From assembly GCF_963678635.1 (NCBI RefSeq), contig NC_087062.1:54074473-54138472 (forward strand): DNA of 64,000 nt. The letters run 5' to 3'. Under the pieces are notes generated by a model. That model had not been told where the DNA came from. It did not search any database and saw only the letters and a program-made list of their open reading frames with translations. Positions 12,823 through 25,426 of the stretch are shown in pieces; positions within the stretch are counted from its first letter, which is position 1, and the number at the start of each line of letters is the position of its first letter. Position numbers and translations under genes: made by a program. Source of the DNA: Symsagittifera roscoffensis. Taxonomy: Eukaryota > Xenacoelomorpha > Acoela > Convolutidae.

Positions 12823-13023
12823 TNNNNNNNNNNNNNNNNNNNNNNNNNNNNNNNNNNNNNNNNNNNNNNNNNNNNNNNNNNNNNNNNNNNNNNNNNNNNN
12901 NNNNNNNNNNNNNNNNNNNNNNNNNNNNNNNNNNNNNNNNNNNNNNNNNNNNNNNNNNNNNNNNNNNNNNNNNNNNNNNNNNNNNNNNNNNNNNNNNNNN
13001 NNNNNNNNNNNNNNNNNNNNNNN
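12823..13023. other. assembly gap (run of N)
   Basis: About 200 undetermined bases. Open frames crossing it are meaningless. Confidence 1.
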
Positions 13024-14136
13024 AAATATATAATTTTGTACTTGACAGCGTGTGTGGGTATTTACTAAAAAAAAACAATTTAGAACATTTTTTTTGAAAA
13101 TTTCATCATTTTTCTAACGAACACTACTTCGTAGACCTTGAAAAGAGCAGTCATCACATTCAGTGCACATTCAAGCAGTCAGCACTTTTCTATAAAAACA
13201 AACAATTTCGGAATGAGCGAACGATTGAAAAGGCCAATTTATTTTCTCCTTCAACGGTTATCATCTTCCACATTGCGAAATAAATTGCGGTATTATCATT
13301 TATTCCAAATCTCCAATTACTGCCAAGTAGTACATGTATCCGGGTGAAATATATATGGATGAACTCACTGAAAGCCCCGCACATAATCAAGAAAACAGTT
13401 GCAAATTCCTTTGAATCAATGGAATAGTTGTTTACTGTTTCAACGCTTAGTTGTCCAAGAATTTCCAAAATGAGAAGTACAAATTCAATCTACCGTCAAA
13501 CTTGTATTATCCTTTTTCACGCAGAAAAGAACACAGTTCAAGTGTAGAATGTCAATTACAAAACCAGTCAACATTGAACAATCTTGGTGAGCCTGAAATC
13601 AAAAAAACTAAGCAATGGACTCTTTTTGAAATTTCCTTCACGCAGTTGATTTGATCTAGAAAAAAACGTACAGTCATCAGATGTCAAATATTCGTCTCAT
13701 TTTTGTATATCTATGTTAAGGACGCAATTGCAACTTCCCCTCAATCAATCGACAGCTCTCGGTAGAATTACTAGGATAACAGCTACAACTACAACTAACT
13801 AATTCAATTGAGTAAATAAAGCACGGTTGGAAATTTATGTACACATTGCAGCATTTTTTACGCGAAGAATTAAGGTAATCGGTTCGTGGAAAAATTCAGA
13901 TTATCATGAAATGGATGTTTATTGAATTCATCGACTCGTGTAAACTAAAATTATCTTTCTAAAATTCTGTTTCTATAGAAGAACACTAAACAAAAACTCT
14001 TGGGTATATTGTGGTAAAACATTTATACAAATTAAAATTAAGCGGGCGAGTGCTACTACTGTAACTGTCCAACAGTTCAAAATAAGTTCTTTTCGATGTT
14101 CAGTAATGCAATTACACTATCTCTTACAAGCTTAGG
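13024..14136. other. spacer downstream of the LYSMD gene
   Basis: AT-rich sequence containing the probable 3' UTR of the LYSMD gene next to 14137. Small open frames at 13138-13654 have no recognisable content. No AATAAA is seen on the minus strand in the 170 bases after the stop codon. Confidence 0.4.
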
Positions 14137-14762
14137 TTACAATTCATAGAGTTCATCATGTCTTTTGCTCTCGGGAAAAAACGAAGTTGTTGAATTATGA
14201 CCAACTTTCTTGTCTTTCTTCTTATCTTGTCTTGTAACTGTCGCTGTTTTATTCTGCAAATTAAAAAGCGATTCGCTGCTACTCGAAGAATTCATTGCGC
14301 TACACGAGCTGTTCTGCTGTAATTTCTCCACATTTGACTTGGTAACTTCCAGCATTGTGTCAAACTTCTTGAAGATGTCTGAAATGTCGGGCGACGGCGG
14401 AGTGTTGCCGCGTTGCGTCGTCGAATGTCCATTTTGGGTTAACCCTTTTTGCAAGTCAGCATCTGGATTCAAAAGATGTCCATTTGAATTCGAAGTAGCT
14501 TGTATTGTTACTGGTTGTGATCTTGGTGTCTGTATGCCATTCTTACTGGTTGTTTTGTTCTGCTTACGTTGCTTGTTTTCGAGAGAGTGGATTTCGTCGT
14601 TAAAGGTGTGAGCACCGTCTTGGGATACCAAAGTCATGTCTACTGGTATAACGTCAGGACAGGGAACGAGGATGGTATCTTTGAGGAAGAATGCTTCGTT
14701 CGTGTAGAGCTTGTTAATTCGCTTTAACTGTTCTATGCTGATGTTGTACTTCAGGGATATTG
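14137..14762 (-). CDS. LYSMD2-like: LysM-domain protein (LYSMD1/2 type), exon 2 with stop
   Basis: Second coding exon, about 208 codons plus stop. It begins directly after a splice acceptor (tgttttag before 14762) and supplies the second half of the LysM domain, residues 119-152 (AISLKYNISIEQLKRIN onward to ILVP). This matches the LYSMD1/2 core, where vertebrates read GIALKYGVTMEQIKRANKL. The C-terminal part holds the family-typical PPSPD stretch followed by a predicted helix (ISDIFKKFDTMLEVTK) and a Ser- and Lys-rich tail. The ORF extends upstream of the acceptor, but that part is intronic. Exon 1 lies at 35458-35812; both splice sites are in the same phase, giving a 326-residue protein. LYSMD1/2 proteins are intracellular with no clear enzymatic role, and the ligand of their LysM domain is not settled. 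Confidence 0.88.
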
Positions 14763-15189
14763 CTAAAACAGTATTTGTTAATATCAATGTTTTATATTTG
14801 TTTAAAACTTTGTCAATAAGGGTACAAATCAACTTCAAAGTAAACTCAACAAAACAAAGGAAACAATTTCGACAGTTAGTGTCACAATGGCCTGTTCATG
14901 TCAGGTAAATGACACAAATACTCAAACAAAAACAGCAACAAACGTCACAATTTCAGATTTTTAACCTAGGAACTACATTTATTCTTGACACTCGTAAAAT
15001 TTAAAGACAAAAAATTTAATGCATTCCCAGTGTGACGGATAGTTTTGCATGAGATAATCATCTGAAATTTCTCCATGGGAGCTGATTGGTTCTGTCACAT
15101 TGAACAGGATTATGGCAAAAAATAATTATTTGTCAGTTTGTTGACTGTATTTTTTCGCTGTATATTGCACGCGTTTGCCGTGATCAGCA

Positions 15190-15833
15190 ACCTATTCAAA
15201 CAAGATGAACCAAGTGGAGTCCCGCAAGGGAGCGCCTTAGGGCCTATACTATTTCTAATTGTTAGCGATGATATCTTGGATTGACCAAAATTATCCAAAT
15301 GTTTTTTTTTGTATTCAGATGACGCCAAACTCAGTACAACCGTTCCACCAGTTTGTATCTCACCGATACGATACTAATCAGCTGACCGATACGATACTAA
15401 TCAGCTGGCTTCTTGGACTGGCTCTTATAACCTGAACTTTCATCCCTCCATGTGTTTCTACCTTCATTTTTCTCCTGTGTTCCAGGGATCAGTTTATTTT
15501 ATACACGCAGTGCTTCAGTGTAAGAAGAAAACCGAAGACTTGGGTGTTATAATTTCTTTGGACCTAAAACGGTGTTCACACAATTTTTCAAAAGTCTAGA
15601 AAGCTCAACGGAGTTTCTGTTGTTTGCGCAATACAGTACTTACTTTTAAGCTCCCTTCATGTGTTAAATACAAAATGTTCAATCGATCATATTTTATTGC
15701 TGCTTGGGGCCCAAAAGGTTGGAGCCCAAATGTTTTTTGCTTGCGCAAACTAGAGTCGCTCAATTATCTTGGACTCAGGTGGTGTTTTGGATCAACAACT
15801 TCCTACGAGTGTTACAAAGCTGATGGTCAGTAG
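15190..15833 (+). mobile_element. LINE reverse-transcriptase fragment
   Basis: Plus-strand remnant of a Jockey/CR1-type LINE. It shows GVPQGSALGPILF near 15215, YSDDAKLS near 15320, an LNFHPS-type motif near 15440, EDLGVIIS near 15537 and a C-terminal region (15624-15833). The motifs lie in different frames and are separated by stops, so the fragment is dead. The 5' and 3' ends are missing. Confidence 0.75.
15360..15407 (+). repeat. 24-base tandem duplication inside the LINE fragment
   Basis: The string gatacgatactaatcagct occurs twice in direct succession, with a period of about 24 bases. Confidence 0.8.
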
Positions 15834-16049
15834 TACAAAAAAGCGATAATGTGATGCATCCTATTTCTCATAATGAAATAGGTCAATGATCTGCAAGATA
15901 AACTCGGTGCTGAACTTGTTCCTGATGATGTATTTGCAACTAGCATCTAACTACTTACAGGATTGCAATCAATTAGTTCTTTTTGATCGAGAAATTTACT
16001 TCACAGAATATCTATTCATGGACTATACAGTGGTATTTCACAGGTCCAG

Positions 16050-19000
16050 ACTACGCCGCCTTCAAGTGGTTGACCCGCCATCCTGGCTTTCCAGGTTGAA
16101 AATGGCGTCAAGCCCCCTACCAAGGGTCGGGAGAAGCTCAGACGTTTCTGGGTTTTCGGTTACAGAGCGTCTGCGGCCGGCCAGGCTGCTCTGTCTACTG
16201 ATACTCACCCTGCTCAGATCCGGCATTAACCCTAACCCCGGTCCCTACAAATTTTCACCCTGTAGCTAAAACATTAGTCGAAACCAAGCCAGTGTCTGGT
16301 GCCAGATATGTGGCTGGATACATTAAATGCAGCGGCCTCGAATTTTTAAAAGAACATCACCGAGATTTTTACTGCCCCCTTTGCACTTCTACTTTCATTT
16401 AACCCCCCCCCCCCCCCGCCGGAAGCAAAGCCCCATCCACCACCTCTTACCAAGTAACAGTTCCCACAACCAATACTTGCCCACAGCCCCCTCTGCAACA
16501 ATTCCCAAAGCCAACAATCAAAAGGCATCCTCAGAATCCTCCAGTTTACTTGTAATGGAATCTCTGGGAAAGCTCCTGAAATTGCAGATTTCCCTGCCCA
16601 GAATGAAATACACATAGCCCTATTCCAAGAAACCAAGCTCACGAAACAAAGCCGTAATCCCTCACTAGGTCCCTTATACCATCTAATTCGAAAAGACAGG
16701 CCCAAAGAGGGTGGAGGCCTCCCCATTGCAATACATGAATCCATACATTACAAAGAAGTAAGTTTAAACACCGACGAAACACCGACGGAGGCTATCTGTA
16801 TATCAGTTGTAGCCAGCACGTCGAAACTTCGTATTATTAATTTTCATATCCCCCTAGATCTAGTTGTCCCCCTAAATGACGATACCCCTCAATGATGCCC
16901 CCCTAAATGATGATACCCAAATTAGAGTACCTTTTAATTCTTTATCCTTTGATGCACATTTCTCCTCCCCTGACACCTCCCTAGCATCGCAGAGCCTTTT
17001 ATTTTCTTCGTCCTGGAACCCAATTAAGTCTCTAGGCTGCGACCACCTTCCCATACTTATCGAACTAGCTCTAGATAACAGCATGCACTTTTCTCCAAAC
17101 AAGACATTCATTAACTTCCTCAGGTCCGATTGGCGGCAATTCACCTAGGAGAATAAGTCCGGTTGGCTTGCCTCGAGTTTTCCTTCTTCGGTTTCGGCCG
17201 GGGAGAAACTCTTCCGGGATCTGGTACTGAGGGCAGCACGCCACCACATCTCCGCCGGTCGCCACCGCCATTACACCTCGACTCTTTCTCCAGAGTCAGC
17301 CTCTCTTGCTGCTGAACGAGATCTCGGCCGCTATAATAATCAGGCCATGGAAACTACACAGCACTTTCGTTTCACTCCTTCCCAATTGAACTTCTCAATC
17401 AGACAGCGAAAGACAAGAGAAACAAATAGCGTAAAATCCTCCAGACCTGTGATTACCGCACTGGCGCCAGAAAGTTCCTGAAAGTTGTACGCTCCCTGAA
17501 CGGATCCAGACCTGTGGTACAAAGGCACCCAATTCAATTTTAATCGAAAACAATCTTTTCAGACAGACATAGCTAAGGCTTTTAAAAAAGTTTACAAATG
17601 CCAGAATTCATGCGTCAGAAAAGCTACTCCGGAAAACTAGACGCAAAATAGCCAAGCTCACCCTGTTAGATAACCCCGCTTTCTCCCCCTACAAACTAAA
17701 CAAGCCATTGCGGACAGCAAACCCTCGCGAGCTCTTGGTCCGGATGGCCTTTGCAACATTAACTTGAAACACCTGGGACCCTATATTTTGAATACTTAAT
17801 CAATCTTTTCAATATGCCGCTGTCTGAAAATATTATCCCTAAAATGTGGAAAAACTCCAAGATAAACTCCTACCCAAACCCAAAAAGGATTATAAATTAT
17901 CCACCTCTTTACTTTGCCCATCTCTTTACTTTCAGGCCTATCTCTTTACTTTGCCCCGCTTTTCAAGTTTTAGAAAGGCTCATTCAGCTTTTTTTAACAA
18001 AGTATCTCCCCACCACCACACGCCAACATGGTTTTCGTCCTTTCAACTCTACCACTACTGCGCTTTCCACACTAGAATTTTTTTTTATCACACGGTTTTA
18101 ATCAGAATCGCCCACCCTCCTGCACCATTCTCGCAACGCTTGACCTCTCGAAGGCTTTTGATATGGTGTGTCTTTGTACTCTCGTGGAACTAATTCATGA
18201 CACACCGCTCCCGAGAGGTATTGTTCGTTGGCTGAGTAACTACTTGAATGGCCGACAAGCCACCACACTTTTTAACACCCAAGAATCCCCCCCTCCCCCC
18301 CACAAACTAGTTCACTGTGGAGTTCTCCAGGGCTCTGTTCTTTCGCCCACATTTTTTAATTTTTACGTCCATGACGCTCCCACGCCCCCCAATAAAGTTC
18401 GTCTCACATCTTACGCTGACGATTTCCATCCCTTTTTCCAAAGCACTGATGTAGAGGCAGCATCTCGATCGTTGAATGATTACCTTCTTCAAGTTTTAAT
18501 TTTTCAATTCCAGGAAGTTATCTTTCGCGTCCTCTTAAAGATCAGTTACCCTTTTTTCATCGTACAAAAAAAAGATTTTAACAAAACACCCAGTGTACTT
18601 TTAAACAACGAGCCTCTCCCTCCAAACAAAAACCCAAAAATTTTAGGGGTTACTTTTGACCCAAGCTTATGCTTTGCTGCACACTGTAAATGATCCGCTG
18701 ACAAGGCTCGCCGCAGGATAGGTGTCCTGAAAGCGTTGGCGGAATCCTCTTGCGGGCAGTCTAAAGTAGCCCTCCTCTTAACCTACAAAGCCTTAATATG
18801 CCCCATTTTAGATTATGCCTCCCCTGCCTGGTCACATGCCGCCAGCAAAACCTCCATTAATCACCTTCAGGTTACCCAAAATCAAGCCCTTAGAGTTTTT
18901 ACCGGATTAACACTCATGAGTTCCACTTCCCACCTGCACAGTGAGGTCGAGATCCTCAATGATCCAAATCACACTCTTTTAACCTCTCCATTTTTTTTAT

Positions 19001-19534
19001 GCCACGTCAAGTTCGACAATCGATTTCCATCACTTTCAAAGAAGATATTGACTCCGTTTTAACCAATCTTAACCCTTCACTCAATCTTAATAACCCAAAA
19101 GAAGTTTCTACCTTCGTTTTTAACCACCACAAGTACCTTTTGAATCACAACCACACAAATTTAGCAACCAAGTTCCTCGCAAAAATCCCTCCCTCTAAAG
19201 TAATTTGTATACCACTCCATAAGGTCGACCCCACAGAAAAATCTCTCCTAAAAACTACCCACTGTAAACTCTCCCAACTCCGGTCTGGTAACAGCCTGCT
19301 TTTAAACACATACCACTCCCGAGTAAACAACCAAGTTTCCCCACTATGCCCGGACTGTCACCTAGCACCCCAAACTAGTCACATTTTCATCTGTCACATT
19401 TTTGACAGCGCCAAGAATCCCTCTCCACTCACTCCCGCAGACCTGTAGCTTAGGTCGGTGGAAGTTGCGAAATTCCTTAGCCTGGAGAAGGACGAGCCCA
19501 ACCCGACCAACGTGGGCTAATGAATGAATGAATG
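16050..19534 (+). mobile_element. CR1/L2-type LINE, near full length but degraded
   Basis: An ATG at 16102 opens a short N-terminal region ending in a 2A-like motif, SGINPNPGP (NPGP at 16234-16245). A PHD-like Cys/His zinc finger follows at about 16250-16380. Next comes an apurinic-type endonuclease (FQETKL near 16630 and a GCDHLPI motif near 17038). The reverse transcriptase shows ALGPDG near 17735, FRPISLL near 17933, QHGFRP near 18030, a DLSKAFD region near 18145, GVLQGSVLSPTFF near 18320 and SYADDF near 18410. A C-terminal domain ends near 19500. The 3' end is a TGAATGAATGAATG tail at 19521-19534, as in CR1/L2 elements. Several frame changes and stops interrupt it, so it is inactive. A 15-C run at 16403-16417 lies inside. 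Confidence 0.85.
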
Positions 19535-20040
19535 TGCTATTTCACGCTCTGTATTTCCTAATTATTTGTATTTCTTGTTTTGTTTTTATACTTTTTGTAA
19601 TATACTTTCAAGGGTAACTGAGGTAATTAAATCTTATACTGCTACTACATGTACACTTTAATTTCACGCTTATTGTAGTGTATTTCCGCCTGTTATAGGT
19701 ATCAGGACCTTATATGTTAGTTATTGTATATGTGCCTTTCATATTGAAAAAATGGATCAAGTTAACATCCTCCCTCCCCCCCCCTCAAGTTAAGATCTTC
19801 CACCCCCAGCATTTAATTTGCAGTAAATTTATTAAGCGCTGCATCTACAGCGGATTTGCACCGGCCGAAGACGACTACAACAGCTTCAACAACAACATGC
19901 CGAGCAGGACACTCCCTAAAAATACTTCAGGATCACTCGTCTAGAAATACTTCTAAAGAGCATCGAAAGATCAACCGACGGCAGCAATCATAGACCATCC
20001 CCCTCCCGCCCGCCCCCCCCCCCCCCAACATGCTCGGACG
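19535..20040. other. spacer with C-rich runs
   Basis: No gene seen. It contains short C runs near 19770 and a 14-C run at 20013-20026. Sequence from about 19850 resembles LINE coding composition but has no clear motif. Confidence 0.4.
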
Positions 20041-20400
20041 GCAGCAACCTATGCAAACCTGTCTACATCACGCGACGAAAAAGCTATTCTCAGCCGCAAA
20101 GACGCTACGATGATTGCGCGCTTGAGATCTGGCCACAGCTTGAAGTTGGCAGCCTATCGGCACCTCATGAACCCAGCCGAAGACCCCACCTGCCCGAAAT
20201 GTCACGAAGCCCCGGAAACGCTAGAACACTGGTTACTGGAATGTCCCAGAACAATAGCAGCAAGACAAGAAATTTTTGGCACAACTGACGTGGGACTAGC
20301 CATTCTATCTCAAGATCCACACGAAACTACGATGCTGGCGAAGAGATGCCTTTAAGAGCTCCCTTCGGCATAACCACAATCAACAAACAAACAACAACGG
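20040..20400 (+). mobile_element. 3' end of an RNase H-bearing LINE (R1/I-like)
   Basis: The open frame 20110-20355 shows the C-terminal domain of R1/I-type LINE polyproteins: an ARLRSGHS motif, then the cysteine/histidine cluster CPKCHEAPETLEHWLLEC. It ends in an A/C-rich (ACAA)-type tail at about 20370-20400. It is a 5'-truncated copy, which is usual for LINEs. A related 3' end lies inside each duplication block. Confidence 0.75.
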
Positions 20401-22289
20401 CAGCAATGTTTTTTTCTATATCTCTGACATCTCGAAGGACATGAAAGATTCCTGAAGACGCAACAATACTGATGACGCAACACATAGTATCTCGTGGACC
20501 ACCCACTAGAAGACGAAGCATCGGAAAGTCTGATCAAACGATTCACCGATATCGAAGATCAACATGACTTCATTGACGGCTTCAACCAAATGGTTTAAAA
20601 CAAAACGCCACCAGCAATTTCAACGATAGCCAAAACAGCTTTACCTGGCGACCAGAACTTCCATAAAGCCTTCTCATTGTTCATGGTTTTGAGGATGACA
20701 ATAGTATCGCAGCAAAATTGCATGAGTTTGTTTTCAGATCATCGACAGGACCAGCCTCAAAGTTTCCTTCCGACACAACTCCGCATTCTGCCAACCATCT
20801 GATAGGATCAACAAATCAACAACATCAACTGACATCCATAAATCAATGCGAGACGCAAACATCTCTTTCGAAAAACCTTATTTGACCACCCGGCGTCCTT
20901 ATCTTATTTGAAGGACGCCAATTCAAATCGATCTTAGCAGCAGTTCCTTCCAATGAAACAGTTGACTCATTCGCGCCTCTCCAGCTACAACGCAACGACA
21001 GACTATATTCGTTTAGACAGACTACATCGAACGAATTTGAAAGCACTTTGAACAAAATCGATGGGTTTCCTTGCAATCAATCATTGAAAACCCACACCAA
21101 CAAACTTTGATCACAAAAAATGGTCTTTCAGATTCGACGTACAGCCAGATGACCAGAATCGACCTTTTCGACAAAAACCCCAAGAAAACGAGCATGTGGT
21201 TTGGACTATTCAAATCTTTAATTCACAGCTAACCAATTCCGAAACAGAAAAGATGACGCACATCTCCGAACACTTACAACTTCAAAGCAAAACAGGGCAC
21301 CGGGGATATGCCTGCAAAAGCTCATTCAATGTTTTACGTAGCCCTTATGGAACTACGACGAAGATCAAGAAGATCCAACATCCTTGTGAACAACTACGTT
21401 AGCCGACTCCGCAATGTTTCGCAGCCATTAACTTATCGGACGGACTCCACCATGGACTGATCTACCTTCATCAGCAACTTGGTGCAAACCTTTCAATCAC
21501 ATTTTTTTGAAAACTACAATTAGAACTCCATCATTTGACCTCCACAATTTATACACCTACTTCTAACTACTACACCTACCCAAACTACTACACCACAAAC
21601 AGCTACGATGGACCCAACCTAATACGACTCAAAACATGCAGCAGCCTTAGTCTTTTGAAAGAAGAGAGACAATTATTTCTCCAAATCATTTCAAAGTAAG
21701 AAACTTCAACAAAAATTACAGTTAAAATATACTAGCACCTTACTTTATGAAAAGAGACTCGGAGAGGACAGACAACGGGACTAATGTCCAGTTCACAGTC
21801 TGCCCTTAGTCCGTTTGATATGATTCTCCATTGTATTGTCAACATTTTGTTGGAGAGAAAAAAATTATGTTTCCTCATAATTATTTTGCGAAAAAGGCTC
21901 AAGAAAACTACCATTTGATAGTGGCACTACCAGGCAAATCTGTATTCAGCGCTCAACACCTACAAGGAGTGAACCCGAGTTGAAGTAAAACTCAACATAG
22001 TTTGCCTGGTTGAACAAGCTAACAAACATTTTTCTAACGGTACCAAAATTCATTGTTTTTTTTTGTTTTCACATTTTTGTTTGCTCAAAAAAGTTTCGAG
22101 ACAAAGAGGCAAAGAGAAGTCTTCTGCAAATTCAAGATTTGTAGCGTCAGTAGAATTAGTCCAAAATTAAACGAGGAAAGAAAAAAACAGGAAAAACATC
22201 GATGTACTCTTATGTGGAATTTAGTAACTTGGTTTCAAACAAGAAATTTATCTGTTTTGACCCCATTTTTGGACCCACTATTTGGCGTA

Positions 22290-23420
22290 GGTTCATTGTT
22301 TTAAATATACGAATCCAATAAATTTTTTCCAGTTAATTCACGGTTATTGAGCATGTAGCTGTCTTTGATATCGTGATAGCAATTCTTAACTTGTTCTTCA
22401 GTTGAGGAATTTGAATATTTAGATAGAACTTCGATTTCCCTGAAAAAGTTATAAAGGTGGGCACCTCTAAATCTACAAGTGTTTTTCAAGATTGTGTTTA
22501 CAAAAAAACTTTCGACATTTCGTTTATCGAACGCTTAGTCATCCGCACAGAACTTTCAAATGAAAACATATCGTTCAATACATATCGATTTATTGAGCGA
22601 AAGACAAATTTCAGTAAATCATATACATGCATGCAGTTCATATATGAATAGTAAATCATTTTTCTTGAAATGGTCTTCAGATGTATCGCTTCGCTTTCTG
22701 AAGTGTATGAATTTTAGAATTTTTCCGCAGCAGATAACTTGGCTTCAATGTAGAGAAATTAGAGCAACCATAAATGAGGACTCCGTACTGCATGATATAT
22801 TTTACATTGCTATTATAGTAATTGAGAAGTTGCGATCTTGGGACAAAATGTCTTAGTTTACTGTACTACATAGGCAACATGACATTTATACGATAAATGT
22901 TGATCAACTTTTATTCTTAAATACTCGCATGAAAATTCAGTACTTACACAATTATTATTTAAATCAAACGGAAAATTGAGCATTGTGTTAAGCACCAGAT
23001 CCTAGTGATATCTTCACAAGTTTTTTAAAATTCAACTTGAGCTTGTTGGCATTTAACCAGGAAGAAATTCGATTTAATTCCTCTTGAATTGTGTGTGACG
23101 AGTAACCAATTCCTGTTATGTTTTTGTCGTCAGGAAACATTTAAATGTCTGTATTTCGACAGCTCTGAGGCAGATAATTTATGTAAATTAAAAACAACAG
23201 TGGTCATAGTATAGACCCTTGAGAAACACCACACTCAACCTTCAGCCATGACGATTTGGCGTCCGCTATTTTGCCACATTGCAAACGATTCGATGAATAG
23301 ATTTTGAACAAATTAAGTATGTTGTTAAATATACAATAACTTTCGAGTTTCTTAAACATCAATTCGTGGTCAATAGTATCAAAAGCTTTTTCCAAATCAA
23401 GAAAAAAATTTTATTACCCA
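22290..23420 (-). mobile_element. LINE fragment (Jockey/CR1-type RT), block A
   Basis: Minus-strand LINE. Reading down from 23400 it shows a KAFDTIDHELM motif, a CGVSQGSIL box near 23210, a degraded FxDDKN box near 23140, a YLRIKVDQHLSYK stretch near 22910, and a C-terminal RGAHLYNF region near 22460. Endonuclease and N-terminal parts are absent. Stops and frame changes make it inactive. It lies inside the Bel/Pao remnant. Confidence 0.75.
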
Positions 23421-23929
23421 TGTTTAAGGTTGAATATGATTTTTTTTTTCAGTTAGCTCGGCAATTGCGTCTATTGTTTGATGCAAAATCAATTGTTAAA
23501 GCCTTCAACGCTTTGCTTCGACAGTTTGCTTTGATACTTGATGTTTCGATTATCTCGAAACATCACCATCAACAACATGGACACAATTGATTTCACAAAA
23601 AAAACAACTTCACGATCAGACAAGAGGATTTACTTTACCAGACAAGCGTGTCACTCTGAAGGACAAAACCATCGCCCAGCTTGCAGCCCGAAATATCACG
23701 TTTTGGACAAAAAAACGTTTCCAAGAAAGACTATGCTTCAACTGCCTGGCACCACACCAAGTGAAAATTGCCCATCAAATCATACGTGCCATTCATTTGA
23801 ACAGCAGCATCATTCTTCCTTACACGACAATCAGCAACAGCAGCAAGTATATCATCCGATAGCAACAGTAGCATATCATCCGATAGCAACAGCAGCAAGT
23901 ATAGCAACAGCAGCATATCATCCGAGCTC

Positions 23930-24400
23930 AAGCCGGAGGTAACGATTTATTGGATACCGGGTAATTTCAACATCCTCGAAAACGAAACGGCCGATCGTTT
24001 AGCCAACGAAGCCGCCGCTTTGAATGACGGTCCGGAGGCGAACTCTTGTGACGCAGCATAATCCATGTATGCACTGCCGCAGTTTACTCGCAAATATCGC
24101 AAGCAAGGGACGGAAAGACCTATCGGAACAATATAGAAGCCAACTTCCTTGCCAGAAAAAGAGCGGGCCACAGCTACAAATTTAACGCCTAAAGACACGT
24201 ACTGGTTCCAACCACGATCCCAATCTGTACGCGATGCGGCGAAAATAACGACACAATGGCCCAGCAGTCTTCCACATGAAACATTGAATCTTTGGAAAAC
24301 AGAATATTGAACTCTCTATCTTGACAGAGGATGCAGACCGGTCGATACAGCTAGCAAGAGCATCCCTAGGGTGCCCTTGACTGCCATAACACAACAACAA
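23930..24400 (+). mobile_element. R1/I-like LINE 3' end inside Bel/Pao remnant, block A
   Basis: The end of an RNase H domain (VTIYWIPG, then ETADRLANEAAAL) is followed by a degraded GHSYKF region and a CTRCGENNDT motif. The copy ends in a CAACAACAACAAC tail at about 24388-24405. An 11-base string, gcaacagtagc, occurs near 23866 and again right after the tail near 24410, so it may be a target-site duplication. Confidence 0.65.
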
Positions 24401-24789
24401 CAACAACGCAACAGTAGCGTTCGCATCGATTCAACTCAAATCAGCAGCCGAACCTGTCAATCCACCTCGCCCGCCAAGAAGACGATCACGAATAAACAGC
24501 TCGTTACTACTTCTCATTCCAGTGACTTGCGACAGAAGAACCTGCACTTGAATGTATACGCTTTTCTTGACAATGAAAGCTTACACCACTACAATTCACA
24601 AATTACAGTGAGACATCCCGAACTCCCTGAAACCAATCACGAAGAAGAAATTCTTATCAGATGATTCTTTGACTCTCAGAAAATCGACACCCGCACCGTC
24701 TCTGTGGAGAAATCAAAAGATCCTCATTAAACAACATGATGATTTAAACAGAATTTGCAGTCAGTATTAACATTTACGGGGCATTTGTT

Positions 24790-25426
24790 TTCTCAATTTC
24801 AGGAACTCGATAGGTCCAGTGATAGGAACGACCACATGGACATCATCAGCCTACAGACGAGTATCAAAGGAAAAGGCGTTCTTCGAGATGCTTTCATATA
24901 ACTTGGATGGCCCATGCCGGACTGAATAATGACATCACAGCTTTCATAACACATCAGCTTCAGCGACAGTAAGAGAGCTCGACAAAAGACATTAAAAAGC
25001 CGAACTTCTCACCAGCTTCTAGAGAATGGAAATTTAACTCTCAAGGACTACAATGATTACCCCCAAAAATTGGTTATTGGAGGACTTGATCAACAAATTG
25101 CGTTGAACAAGCTACGTATTCAATCATTTCCTCTAACAAGATTCGAAAATTATTATTATTGGAAAAGCATCCGGGAACACAGTATAACCACAATCTAAGA
25201 CTTCTTCCGATAGCATAACAACAAAAATGTTCCTTTTACTCTTCAAGACATGCAAAAATAGATAGAGTTCTACCATAATAAGGGAATCGACATGTTGAAA
25301 CTGGGGTTCACACTTCCAAATCTAGCAAATATCTGCTTACACAAATGGATAAACCAGAAAATCATCAGTTCTTTTAAGGTGATAAGGATTTGTGTAAGAA
25401 AATAAGAGAAGACATGACAGGTGGAC
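24790..25426 (+). mobile_element. Polinton-type DNA polymerase B remnant, block A
   Basis: N-terminal part of a protein-primed type B DNA polymerase fossil, recognised from the longer copy in block C at 31550-33830. Family-like strings include GIDMLKLG at about 25290 and KKIREDMTGG at about 25400. It is broken; the rest of the polymerase is not in this block. Confidence 0.6.

Larger units (their letters stand above)
20450..24730 (+). mobile_element. Bel/Pao-like LTR element remnant, with insertions
   Basis: Fossil of a Bel/Pao-type retroelement on the plus strand. Parts seen: the N-terminal gag region near 20500-20600, a gag core like DUF1759 at about 21080-21420 (WFGLFKSLIH and nearby motifs), a gag zinc-knuckle region at about 23690-23840 (LCFNCLAPHQ, then a CxxC/HH stretch), and a protease-like segment at about 24410-24665 (VYAFLDNES). 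Other LINEs split these parts: a minus-strand LINE at about 22290-23420 and an R1/I-like LINE 3' end at about 23930-24400. No LTRs were identified. It is old and broken in many places. Confidence 0.65.

Noticed and set aside
12725-13097. Open frames on both strands across the run of N
   Set aside because: They exist only because the undetermined bases are read through.
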